From: Polynucleobacter sp. KF022
GTDB lineage: Bacteria > Pseudomonadota > Gammaproteobacteria > Burkholderiales > Burkholderiaceae
DNA: 64,000 nt
Assembly (NCBI RefSeq): GCF_027924105.1
Contig: NZ_AP026972.1
Coordinates: 310,001 to 374,000, forward strand
Direction: 5' to 3'
Shown here: positions 34,837 through 43,004 of the stretch, one piece after another
Numbering within the stretch: the first letter of the stretch is position 1
Layout of the letters: each line of letters starts with the position of its first letter
Notes under the pieces: generated by a model
What the model was told of the DNA's origin: nothing
Database searches by the model: none
The model's input: the letters and a program-made list of their open reading frames with translations, nothing else
Made by a program: the position numbers and the translations under genes

Positions 34837-36270
34837 ATGAATAAGTGCAAATTAAAAAACGAGGGATGTGTGTCTAACAAATCAGCAGAGAGAATTCAGT
34901 TTGGTATATTGCTAATTACAGCAGCGATCGTTTTGTGGGTTATTTTTGAATCTCATAATTTACGTCCCATAGCCGACGATTATTGTTTTGGGGCAATGTC
35001 AGGGGAATTTGGCCTATTTGGCGGAGTCTTTCTCATGTGGAATGTATGGTCAGGCTTTGTATCGCAAAACTTCATAACATTTCTTTTGGTGGGCATGCCT
35101 CTTGCATTTCTACCTTTTGATATTGCCTCTGCTATTTGTTTTATTTTTACCGCATTTGGTATGGGTGCAGTAGTGCTTGCTGTTAATAGGTCGATTCAAT
35201 CGCCATTGAAGCTAGGTTGGGACTGGCTAGTTTTTATAGCTTTTTTGTGGTGGGTGTTTCTGTGGGCAACTTTTGCCTTAGGTATCCAAAATACAAATCT
35301 TTCCACGGCAAATGACTACAATCTAAGCTCTATAGTTAGCGCCTTAACATTCTGGCAAAATGTTAATTCTGCTTACGTTGTGCCACTACAGATAATATTC
35401 ATTGCATTAGCAATCGGTTGGTCTTTCTCCAACCAAAGACGCTATCCATATTCTTCATTTTTGATTCCTCTAGTTATCGGGGCTTTCTCTGGCGGCGTTG
35501 CACCAGTGCAAATGGTTTCATTGCTGCTGGTTGCCTGCATGATTGCTGCATGTATATTTTTCATGCCTAAGACTAGAGATTTGAATCGTAATTTTTGGAT
35601 TATTTTAAGTGTCGCGATTTTGGTTAGCGGGCTTATTTGTGGATTATTTTCACCGGGCAATGCTGTACGATCAGCGATCCTTAAGCCAAATTTTGAATTT
35701 ACAGTTGAAAGGATTGCATTTCTTCTTAAGGTCACTTCAAAACAGGGTATTGGAAACTGGGTTAGAGGTTATTTTAATATTGGTAGTCTAATAATTTTAA
35801 TATTGGCTACCGGCTATTCATTTTTTTCATTGACACGTAACAATCAAGAGCGTGCAATAAAGATTCTCATTGTTGCAGTTTCATTTAGTTTGTTTGCTTT
35901 GGTGCTTAGTTTGGCAACAAGGCTTTCCCAAGAATTTAGTGGCATTGCTTACTGGCATCACACGAGCTCTTTGGTTTGTGTATTCATCTCGATCATTTTT
36001 TTTGGTATCTGGATTGGCATAATTATTAAAGATGTCAACAATTTCTTTGTTGGTCGAGGCATGTGCGTTTTTTTCATATTTGCCCTAATTCTTGGAATTA
36101 TGGCAAATATGAAAATGGTTGAGAGCATTAAATTGCGGCATGCGGCTTGGGTAAAAGGCCCTGCATCTATTAACGGGGTTATTGATACAGATAATCCAGA
36201 AGAGTTTCAGATGGGGTGTTGGCGCAAGCTTAATTCTCAAAGATCTCACCCAATTACACGCTCGCCGTAA
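34837..36270 (+). CDS. Multi-pass membrane protein (DUF6056-like, GT-C-type)
   Basis: 477 residues with about eleven membrane helices. After the first helix comes P-I-A-D-D-Y-C-F-G, a D-D-Y motif at the GT-C catalytic position, and then a W-S-G-F-V loop as in DUF6056 proteins. It has a 50-residue hydrophilic C-terminus. Likely a polyprenyl-phosphate-dependent glycosyltransferase or a related membrane glycan enzyme. It follows wecE by 21 bases, probably in the same operon. Confidence 0.5.
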   Translation: MNKCKLKNEGCVSNKSAERIQFGILLITAAIVLWVIFESHNLRPIADDYCFGAMSGEFGLFGGVFLMWNVWSGFVSQNFITFLLVGMPLAFLPFDIASAICFIFTAFGMGAVVLAVNRSIQSPLKLGWDWLVFIAFLWWVFLWATFALGIQNTNLSTANDYNLSSIVSALTFWQNVNSAYVVPLQIIFIALAIGWSFSNQRRYPYSSFLIPLVIGAFSGGVAPVQMVSLLLVACMIAACIFFMPKTRDLNRNFWIILSVAILVSGLICGLFSPGNAVRSAILKPNFEFTVERIAFLLKVTSKQGIGNWVRGYFNIGSLIILILATGYSFFSLTRNNQERAIKILIVAVSFSLFALVLSLATRLSQEFSGIAYWHHTSSLVCVFISIIFFGIWIGIIIKDVNNFFVGRGMCVFFIFALILGIMANMKMVESIKLRHAAWVKGPASINGVIDTDNPEEFQMGCWRKLNSQRSHPITRSP

Positions 36271-36397
36271 GTGTTGTGTTATCTGGGCGCAATCTTCAAA
36301 TACTTTTATTTTCATTAACACTTTATTGAAGCAAGTGAATTTTTTATGCATATAGGCTGCATTCTGAATTCACTGCGTCTAAAAGGCAATGTATCTC

Positions 36398-36403
36398 TAT
36401 AAT
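36398..36403 (+). promoter_or_regulatory. Possible -10 element upstream of the heptose isomerase gene
   Basis: A consensus TATAAT lies about 100 bases before the ATG at 36507, inside the 236-base gap after the membrane protein gene. No good -35 is seen 16-18 bases upstream, so this is a weak call. It would give gmhA-gmhB-transaldolase their own promoter. Confidence 0.3.
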
Positions 36404-36506
36404 GTTTATAATTATTTATTAATGCTGAAAATAATAGGAAATGTTTAAAGAATAGAATAAAATATTTCCCAATAAATCATCTAATTAAAAAAACAAAGGC
36501 TATTTT

Positions 36507-37106
36507 ATGGGTTATGCAAAGCAACATTTGAATGAAGCGGTTGAAATCATCGAAAAAATGGATGTAGCCGCAATTGAAAAAATGGCAGATCTTTTGGCTC
36601 AAGTTAAGGCAGATAATGGTCGAATCTTTTTCTTGGGTGTAGGAGGTAGCGCGGGCAACTGCTCGCATGCCGTAAATGATTTTCGGAAAATCGTTGGCAT
36701 TGAGTCTTATGCCCCAACTGATAACGTATCGGAGTTGACTGCACGTACAAATGATGAGGGGTGGGCTTCAATTTTTATTGAATGGCTAAAAGTTAGCAAA
36801 ATTACCCCTAAAGATATGCTATTCATTTTTTCTGTTGGTGGCGGTAATCTAGAAAAAAATATCAGCCCTAATTTAGTTGAGGCTTTGAAATTTGCCAAGT
36901 TAATCGGCTCTAAGGTAATCGGCGTGGTAGGTCGTGATGGGGGGTATACCGCCCAAGTTGCCGATGCTTGCGTGATTGTTCCAACGGTGAATGCTGATAA
37001 TGTGACCCCACATTCAGAGGCTTTTCAGGCAGTGGTATGGCACCTCTTGGTTTCGCACCCCAAGTTAAAAGCAAATCAAACTAAATGGGAGTCTACGGCT
37101 AAATAA
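36507..37106 (+). CDS. gmhA: SIS-domain phosphoheptose isomerase-like (GmhA)
   Basis: 199 residues with one SIS domain. The phosphate-binding loop is G-V-G-G-S-A-G-N-C-S-H and a second is S-V-G-G-G-N. A closing A-V-V-W-H-L-L helix matches the region of the catalytic His in GmhA. In E. coli GmhA a Glu follows the S-H helix; here the matching place reads V-N-D-F, so Asp may replace it. GmhA converts sedoheptulose 7-phosphate to D-glycero-D-manno-heptose 7-phosphate. gmhB-like and transaldolase genes follow, which supports this role. It could also be a SIS isomerase with another ketose-phosphate substrate. Confidence 0.75.
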   Translation: MGYAKQHLNEAVEIIEKMDVAAIEKMADLLAQVKADNGRIFFLGVGGSAGNCSHAVNDFRKIVGIESYAPTDNVSELTARTNDEGWASIFIEWLKVSKITPKDMLFIFSVGGGNLEKNISPNLVEALKFAKLIGSKVIGVVGRDGGYTAQVADACVIVPTVNADNVTPHSEAFQAVVWHLLVSHPKLKANQTKWESTAK

Positions 37107-37124
37107 GCTGCAGATATAAATCCA

Positions 37125-37652
37125 TTGAGGCGTGCAGTTTTTTTAGATCGGGATGGAGTGCTAAATCGGGCAATCGTACGCGATGGTATGCCCTATCCTC
37201 CAGCCTCTTTATTAGAGCTAGAAATATTGCCTGGTGTTCAGGACGCTCTCCAACAACTACATGATGCAAATTACTTATTAGTGGTTGTGACCAATCAACC
37301 TGATGTGGCAAGAGGTATATCCAAGAGGGAGGATATTGAACTAATTAATGCTTTTTTGTCTTCTCAATTGCCAATAGATGACTTTAAGACTTGCTATCAC
37401 GATAGCGGGGACTGCTGTAGCTGTAGGAAGCCACTGCCTGGTGCGTTATTTGAGGCGGCTCAAGAACATAATATCGATTTATCCAAAAGCTTTATGGTTG
37501 GCGATCGATGGCGCGATATTGAAGCGGGTACTTCTGCCGGATGTAAAACCTTTTTTATCAATTATCGATATGCGGAACAAAAACCAGATGCGCCTGATTT
37601 TATCGTTTCATCTTTATTAGAAGCAAAAAAAATTATCCTTGGAGAGTTTTAA
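37125..37652 (+). CDS. gmhB: D-glycero-D-manno-heptose 1,7-bisphosphate phosphatase (GmhB-like)
   Basis: 175 residues, HAD family. It starts at TTG 37125 directly on the family N-terminus A-V-F-L-D-R-D-G-V-L-N. The next motif is V-V-T-N-Q-P-D-V-A-R-G. A GmhB-type zinc loop is present as C-Y-H-D and C-C-S-C-R-K-P, and motif IV is M-V-G-D-R-W-R-D-I. GmhB removes the C7 phosphate before nucleotide activation. The transaldolase ATG follows with no gap, so expression is coupled. Confidence 0.85.
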   Translation: MRRAVFLDRDGVLNRAIVRDGMPYPPASLLELEILPGVQDALQQLHDANYLLVVVTNQPDVARGISKREDIELINAFLSSQLPIDDFKTCYHDSGDCCSCRKPLPGALFEAAQEHNIDLSKSFMVGDRWRDIEAGTSAGCKTFFINYRYAEQKPDAPDFIVSSLLEAKKIILGEF

Positions 37653-38369
37653 ATGAAAAAAGTAGAAGATTTAAAAGTAAAGATTTTTGCTGATGGGGCT
37701 GACAAAGCCGGTATGCTTGAGATGTATGAAAAACCTTATGTGAAAGGTCTGACTACCAATCCTACTTTAATGAAAAAGGCGGGCATTACAGATTACAGAG
37801 CTTTTTGTAAGGATATTCTTACATCAATTAATGACAAACCACTCTCGTTTGAAGTATTTTCTGACGATTTTGCAGAAATGGAACGTCAAGCATTGGAGAT
37901 TGCCAGTTGGGGTGATAACGTATATGTAAAAATCCCTGTCACCAATACTAAGCAAGAGGCTTGTTACGATTTAGTAGAGAAGCTTGCAAATCAAAGGGTT
38001 AAGTTAAACGTAACGGCGTTGATGACTCTTGATCAGGTGCGAAATGTGGTTACATCGTTGAATCCAAACATTCCCAGCTATGTTTCCGTCTTTGCCGGCC
38101 GCATTGCTGATACTGGATATGATCCAGTCCCCCTGATGACTGCTGCAGTTGAGATATTGAAAGCAGCACCTGCAGCTGAATTGATTTGGGCGAGTCCACG
38201 CGAGTTATTGAACATTTTTCAGGCTGATGAAATCGGATGCCATGTTATTACAGTTACCAATGACATTCTGAAAAAGCTATCTTTAGTAGGATATGATTTG
38301 GATGAATATTCACTTGATACTGTAAAGATGTTTTATGCCGATGCTGTTGCTGCAGGCTATAAGCTTTAA
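37653..38369 (+). CDS. Transaldolase / fructose-6-phosphate aldolase family
   Basis: 238 residues, the size of the short TalC/FSA-type transaldolases. Key points are I-F-A-D-G-A-D (D14), G-L-T-T-N-P-T-L at 32-39, and the Schiff-base lysine K93 in V-Y-V-K-I-P-V-T. A later S-V-F-A-G-R-I-A-D-T-G and the usual W-A-S-P-R follow. Its ATG abuts the gmhB stop. Transaldolase makes sedoheptulose 7-phosphate, the substrate of GmhA, so I infer that it feeds heptose synthesis. It could instead act as an aldolase on another sugar. Confidence 0.8.
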   Translation: MKKVEDLKVKIFADGADKAGMLEMYEKPYVKGLTTNPTLMKKAGITDYRAFCKDILTSINDKPLSFEVFSDDFAEMERQALEIASWGDNVYVKIPVTNTKQEACYDLVEKLANQRVKLNVTALMTLDQVRNVVTSLNPNIPSYVSVFAGRIADTGYDPVPLMTAAVEILKAAPAAELIWASPRELLNIFQADEIGCHVITVTNDILKKLSLVGYDLDEYSLDTVKMFYADAVAAGYKL

Positions 38370-38384
38370 TTAATTCTATACTAA

Positions 38385-39356
38385 GTGCAAACTTTATTGA
38401 GTGTAGTCATCACCTCATTTAATGAGAGTGTCTACCTCGATAAAATATTCACGGATATTTCAAGGCAGGATTTCGACTGCAATTCCTTTGAAATACTTTT
38501 TCTTGAGGCAGGAAGTGATTCTCACACGCGTGCTCTCAAGGCGCTTGGAAATTTATCCAAGATCTTAAAATATTGGCATGTTCCAGGTTTATCTAGAACT
38601 GCATCCTTAAACTTTTTGATTAAAGAAGCTTCCGGTAGTTTGATTGTGCGGCTTGATGCAAGGACTCATATCAACCCTGATTATTTAAGTAAGATTTATA
38701 CACTTGCCCGAAGGGAAAAGGTTGCCAACGTTGGAGGTGTACAAATTCCCATTGGTGATTCTAAGTCACAAAAATTGATTGCGTTGATCATGTCTCACCC
38801 CTTTGGATTGGGGGGTGGTAAATTTCGAGATAAAATTTATAAAGGCGATGTCGATTCACTTTATCTAGGTGCATTTAGTCGGAGATATATGCCTGAGCAA
38901 CCCTGGTTTGATGAGAGGCTGCCAAAAATCAGCGAAGATTCAGATCTAAACTTTCGCTTAAGAAAAGCCGGGGGGCGCGTTATTCTTGATTCAAGTGTTA
39001 TTGCCTGGCATTATCCCCGTGAAAGTCTTAAAACTTTTTTTAGGCTTTGCTTTAATTATGGAGTTGGTCGTGGATTATTTTTAATGAAGCACCGTCAGTT
39101 TTCTGCGCCACGGCAGCTAGTGCTTCCTGTCGCCTTTTTAATTGCATTGTCATTATCGGGGTTAGGTGTAATTTACCCATTCCTATATTCATTATTATTT
39201 ATTGGCATCTTTTCTTACTTAGCCCTCATTCTTTTGATTTCCTTCAGGGCTCGAGATAGAAGTTTTCGGGATGCATTTTTCCTAACCTCAGGTTTTGTAG
39301 GATGTCATTTTTTCTGGACGATTGGGTTATTTTACGCCTTGATAATTTACAGATAA
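38385..39356 (+). CDS. GT2 glycosyltransferase with C-terminal membrane helices
   Basis: 323 residues starting at GTG 38385. The GT-A domain (residues 1-230) has L-S-V-V-I-T-S-F-N-E, R-L-D-A-R-T as the DxD-like site and E-D-S-D-L-N-F-R as the catalytic acid motif. Three membrane helices follow. This is the layout of ExoA/WaaE-like membrane-bound GT2 enzymes, which add sugars to undecaprenyl-diphosphate-linked intermediates. Sixteen bases separate it from the transaldolase gene. Confidence 0.8.
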   Translation: MQTLLSVVITSFNESVYLDKIFTDISRQDFDCNSFEILFLEAGSDSHTRALKALGNLSKILKYWHVPGLSRTASLNFLIKEASGSLIVRLDARTHINPDYLSKIYTLARREKVANVGGVQIPIGDSKSQKLIALIMSHPFGLGGGKFRDKIYKGDVDSLYLGAFSRRYMPEQPWFDERLPKISEDSDLNFRLRKAGGRVILDSSVIAWHYPRESLKTFFRLCFNYGVGRGLFLMKHRQFSAPRQLVLPVAFLIALSLSGLGVIYPFLYSLLFIGIFSYLALILLISFRARDRSFRDAFFLTSGFVGCHFFWTIGLFYALIIYR

Positions 39357-39396
39357 TTTTTTATCCGCGCTAAAGGCGAATTACATTAAACATAAT

Positions 39397-40386
39397 ATGA
39401 AGATAAATATAATTGGTGGCAGTGGATTTATTGGTACAAGATTATCAAATATTCTTATTGGAAAAAATCTACCATTTACTATTATTGATAAAGTCGTAGG
39501 ATTTTCATTCCCCGAGCGAACTCGTAAAGCGGATATACGATCATTAGAAGACTTAAGGAGGTCAATTGATCGTGATGCAGTATTGATAAATTTAGCAGCA
39601 GAGCATCGTGATGATGTAAGCCCTCCAAGCCTATATGATGCAGTAAATGTTCAGGGTGCACGAAATCTTTGTGAAATTGCCACTGAGACGGCGGTTAAAA
39701 AAATTATTTTTACTAGCTCAGTAGCTGTATATGGTTTTGCTCCATTGGGGACCGATGAAGCTGGTGCAATTCTTCCATTTAATGACTATGGTCGGACCAA
39801 GTGGGAGGCTGAAGAGATCTATAAGCGTTGGCAATCAGAGGATCCTAAAAATAGGACCCTAGTTATTATCCGTCCCACTGTTGTTTTTGGGGAAAGAAAT
39901 CGCGGCAACGTATTTAATTTACTTAGGCAAATTGCTTTAGGTAAATTTGTTATGGTTGGCGATGGCTTCAACCGAAAGTCAATGGCCTACGTTGAAAACG
40001 TCGCAGCTTTCTTGGAGCATTCATTGGTTTTCAAGCCAGGTATACACATCTACAACTATAGCGATAAGCCAGATTTTACGATGAATTCTCTGATTACTCA
40101 TGTTAATAATTTATTGGGCAGGCCCTCTAAGATTAAGTTTAGGCTACCATTCTTTCTTGGGCTTTTGGTTGGATCTGGCTTCGACCTAGTCGCAAAATTT
40201 ACTGGAAAAAAATTTCCCATCAGTGCGATTAGAGTTAAGAAATTTTGTTCTAATTCAGTGTATGAATCAAGTATTAAAACAACCGGATTTATTCCTCCCG
40301 TTTCTTTAATTGAGGCGATTGAGAGGACTGTGAATTTTGAGTTTATTGAGGGCAATAAGAATGATCAGGTTTTTTATTCGGAATAG
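39397..40386 (+). CDS. NAD-dependent epimerase/dehydratase
   Basis: 329 residues. N-terminal G-G-S-G-F-I-G-T cofactor loop, I-D-K at the end of strand 2, T-S-S-V-A-V-Y-G for the Ser region and catalytic Y-G-R-T-K. Similar in layout to WbpV/WcaG-like C4 epimerases/reductases. The WecA-like gene lies convergent downstream: enzymes of this subgroup often make UDP-QuiNAc- or UDP-FucNAc-type donors used by WbpL/WecA-like initiating transferases, so a functional link is plausible. Confidence 0.8.
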   Translation: MKINIIGGSGFIGTRLSNILIGKNLPFTIIDKVVGFSFPERTRKADIRSLEDLRRSIDRDAVLINLAAEHRDDVSPPSLYDAVNVQGARNLCEIATETAVKKIIFTSSVAVYGFAPLGTDEAGAILPFNDYGRTKWEAEEIYKRWQSEDPKNRTLVIIRPTVVFGERNRGNVFNLLRQIALGKFVMVGDGFNRKSMAYVENVAAFLEHSLVFKPGIHIYNYSDKPDFTMNSLITHVNNLLGRPSKIKFRLPFFLGLLVGSGFDLVAKFTGKKFPISAIRVKKFCSNSVYESSIKTTGFIPPVSLIEAIERTVNFEFIEGNKNDQVFYSE

Positions 40387-40507
40387 TGATTTCATGCTTA
40401 CATACTTTAATTTGTATGCAAGTAGTTTCGAATCAAAGGATTGCGATCAAATTACGCTAGATGATCACCTTACTTTGCGAGCCAATTTCAGCTTGCAGTG
40501 CACCTTA

Positions 40508-40543
40508 AAAAGCAGCGCTAGTATCGCTTTATGTGCTTTTCTT
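40508..40543. terminator. Possible imperfect hairpin terminator between convergent genes
   Basis: AAAAGC-AGCG pairs with CGCT and, after a six-base bulge, GCTTTT, and is followed by CTTCTTT. It lies between the convergent epimerase and WecA-like genes, just before the stop of the latter. The bulge weakens the call. Confidence 0.25.
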
Positions 40544-40545
40544 CT

Positions 40546-41616
40546 TTAAGTCCGCATCCATTTTGGGGTCTTAAATTTCACAATTCTAGAGTAAATCCAT
40601 ACATAACTTATTACAAATAGCGCGTAAGCGCCCATGAGGATATGAGTTGATTGCCACCACAAGACGGCTGGTGTGACAGAAAGTCCTGCTAAAAGCCACA
40701 GGTAAGGTGCCGTTCTGGCATTTGCTGAGAATGTGCTATTGAAGTGCTTAGCATGTAAGATTCTGCGGTAGATTAGCGTATGAAAATGAATTCCATCAGG
40801 GGCGCCCGGACTTTTCTTTTGATGAACCCTTCTTCGATAAATGCTGAAGAGGGTTTCCATGATGGGATAACCATTAATGAGTAGGGCGAACCAGGGAGAA
40901 ACAGTTGGATTCCTGAAACATAGTAGGATACTTAAGCATGCGATCCAAAAGCCAATAAGATAAGCGCCGCCATCACCTAAAAAGATTAGTCCATTAGGAT
41001 AGTTCCAGATAAAAAACCCTAAAATTGCCGCTGCCATGACTATGGCAAGAAAAATAATCGTAGCGTCACTTACGTGGTAACCAACATAGGTAATGGCCAA
41101 TAAAGTAATAACCCCCACCATGCTTGAGAGGCCATTAAAACCGTCAATTATGTTATAGGCATTTGCTAATCCAGTAATAGCAAAAACTGTAAAGATGATT
41201 CCAAAAAATGGAATAGTAAACAATAAATTCAGTAAAGGATCTCCCAAGGAAACAACTTCTATTCTGAGGAGATAAATTACGCAGCTTGCAGACACGGCTG
41301 TGAGAAGTAGGCGATGCCTTACGCTAATTTTCTTAGTCAGGTCTTCGGTCAGGCCAATAGCAAAAGCTGGAATTGCGCAAACTATTAGAGTCAGTCCAAT
41401 ATATCCCGGTCCGATGTTGCTGGCTTTTATAAGGGTGCCAGCAACAATACCAAAGGCAATGCTAATACCTCCAATCCTCGGGACTACAGAGTTGTGAAAT
41501 TTTTGAGGCCCAGATAAATCCCGATCACCAGAATATTGCTCATGTAAATGCTTAAAGCGAATAATCAATAGGGTTACAGCAAACGAGGTGAGAAACGCAA
41601 CTATTAATCCAGACAT
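40546..41616 (-). CDS. Undecaprenyl-phosphate GlcNAc-1-P-type transferase (WecA/WbpL-like)
   Basis: 356 residues with about eleven membrane helices. Conserved MraY/WecA family motifs are visible: G-P-Q-K-F-H-N then P-R-I-G-G, the A-Y-N-I-I-D-G-F-N-G catalytic loop, F-L-G-D-G-G-A and the carbohydrate-recognition H-F-H in P-D-G-I-H-F-H. These enzymes transfer HexNAc-1-P from UDP-HexNAc to undecaprenyl phosphate and start a lipid-linked chain. It is divergent from the GT9 gene. A second, unrelated initiating transferase is encoded at 43005. Confidence 0.85.
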   Translation of the reverse strand: MSGLIVAFLTSFAVTLLIIRFKHLHEQYSGDRDLSGPQKFHNSVVPRIGGISIAFGIVAGTLIKASNIGPGYIGLTLIVCAIPAFAIGLTEDLTKKISVRHRLLLTAVSASCVIYLLRIEVVSLGDPLLNLLFTIPFFGIIFTVFAITGLANAYNIIDGFNGLSSMVGVITLLAITYVGYHVSDATIIFLAIVMAAAILGFFIWNYPNGLIFLGDGGAYLIGFWIACLSILLCFRNPTVSPWFALLINGYPIMETLFSIYRRRVHQKKSPGAPDGIHFHTLIYRRILHAKHFNSTFSANARTAPYLWLLAGLSVTPAVLWWQSTHILMGAYALFVISYVWIYSRIVKFKTPKWMRT

Positions 41617-41867
41617 AAGTTAATTATAGATGTTACAAGCTATTTTTAGGTCTAATAAATCATATTTTTGGCTAATTATGATGAATTTTCTAGAAATTTT
41701 AGGTTCAATTACTAATAATTTTTGTTTGCTTTATTTTACGAATTATTTAACTGCTGGGAGGTTTAATGTTCTTTTTTATCTATTTTGGTAAAATGAGAAT
41801 CGCACTAAAAGCTTTCCCAAAAACGTAGGCGAACTTTTTTCCTCTACAAATCTTTAAATGGGCTGTG

Positions 41868-42995
41868 ATGATTGAGAAGCGCGGCAGTAAATTTTTAAAG
41901 TTTGTGGATCGGTATATCGGTCTTTTAATTTTATTAGCTCTCTCATTTAGCTTGAGAGTCAAACGGCAATTATTCCCAACAAAGCCTTCAGTTTCTGGAG
42001 CCATACTTTTGGTTTGTTTTGGCGCTATTGGGGACTTAATTGTTTTAACTACAGCGGCCCGCCAAATTCTAACTGGTCGCAAAGTCTATCTTGCCTGTTC
42101 AAAACTAAACCTCCCTTGCGCTAAGTTATATGAAGGTTTTTACGCTGGTATTTCTGCGGTAGATATTCGTAACCCATTATCTTTGTTAAAGGTCTGCAAA
42201 GAATTTCGTATTAGTCAAATTGTAGATAGTACTCAGTGGGCAAATATTGGCCCGATGCAAACTGGTATTGCAGTCCTTTTTTCTTCTCATATGAGCAGCA
42301 TTGGCTTTAAAACGCATAGTGCCATTCGAAACTCTACTTATGATTTAGTTGTTGACCACTTAGGCGACATTCATGAGGTTGCAAATTTTATGAATTTGCT
42401 GGCTGGCCGCCTGATTGTGAATAGCAACAGTCAGCTGCCAACACTTTTGCCCAATCTTTATCAGGTCAAATCATGTGTACCTACGCGTAAAGTGCTTTTG
42501 CATATGTGGCCATCTGGTAATAGGGCCTATTTAAAAGCTTGGCCTTCAGCTTATTGGCAAGAGCTGGCTCAGTATCTAGTAAATGCTGGCTATTCAGTCT
42601 ATATAAGTGGAGCCCCTGTTGACTATCCTTCAGCGACTCATTTCATTGAGCGCACAGGGCTACCTTTGATCAATTTGGCTGGCGCCTTAGATTTGAAATC
42701 TCTCTTATATTTTTTTAGTGAAGAGATTGAGTTTGCTGTATCGGTGAATACAGGCATTTTACATCTCTTGGTAGAGGCGGGGGTGCCTGTTATTGGCTTG
42801 CATGGGGGCGTTAACCCAGAGCGCTGGGGCCCTCTTGGTGCAAATACAGTTTCTTTATTGCCCCAATCCGGTAAGAGTGCTTATTTAAACTACGGCTTTG
42901 AGTATCCGGAAAGTGATTCCGAGGCATATTCACTCGATAAGTTAACTGTTGAGCAAGTCATTGAGGCTATCGAGAATCTTCATACTAAGGGATAA
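41868..42995 (+). CDS. GT9 (heptosyltransferase-family) glycosyltransferase
   Basis: 375 residues from ATG 41868 (a GTG three bases upstream would add one residue). GT-B fold with L-L-V-C-F-G-A-I-G-D near the start, W-P-S-G-N-R in the middle, N-L-A-G-A-L-D-L-K-S-L, and the donor-site motif N-T-G-I-L-H-L and G-L-H-G-G. Family GT9 contains WaaC/WaaF/WaaQ heptosyltransferases and uses ADP-heptose or related donors. It is not the usual core enzyme by context, being next to wecA-like and wcaJ-like genes. With a GDP-heptose route in the locus, heptose is a reasonable donor sugar but unproven. Confidence 0.75.
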   Translation: MIEKRGSKFLKFVDRYIGLLILLALSFSLRVKRQLFPTKPSVSGAILLVCFGAIGDLIVLTTAARQILTGRKVYLACSKLNLPCAKLYEGFYAGISAVDIRNPLSLLKVCKEFRISQIVDSTQWANIGPMQTGIAVLFSSHMSSIGFKTHSAIRNSTYDLVVDHLGDIHEVANFMNLLAGRLIVNSNSQLPTLLPNLYQVKSCVPTRKVLLHMWPSGNRAYLKAWPSAYWQELAQYLVNAGYSVYISGAPVDYPSATHFIERTGLPLINLAGALDLKSLLYFFSEEIEFAVSVNTGILHLLVEAGVPVIGLHGGVNPERWGPLGANTVSLLPQSGKSAYLNYGFEYPESDSEAYSLDKLTVEQVIEAIENLHTKG

Positions 42996-43004
42996 TATCT
43001 TTTT

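Noticed and set aside
40337..40549. 70-residue plus-strand frame after the epimerase
   Set aside because: Starts inside the epimerase, has no ribosome site and no family features.
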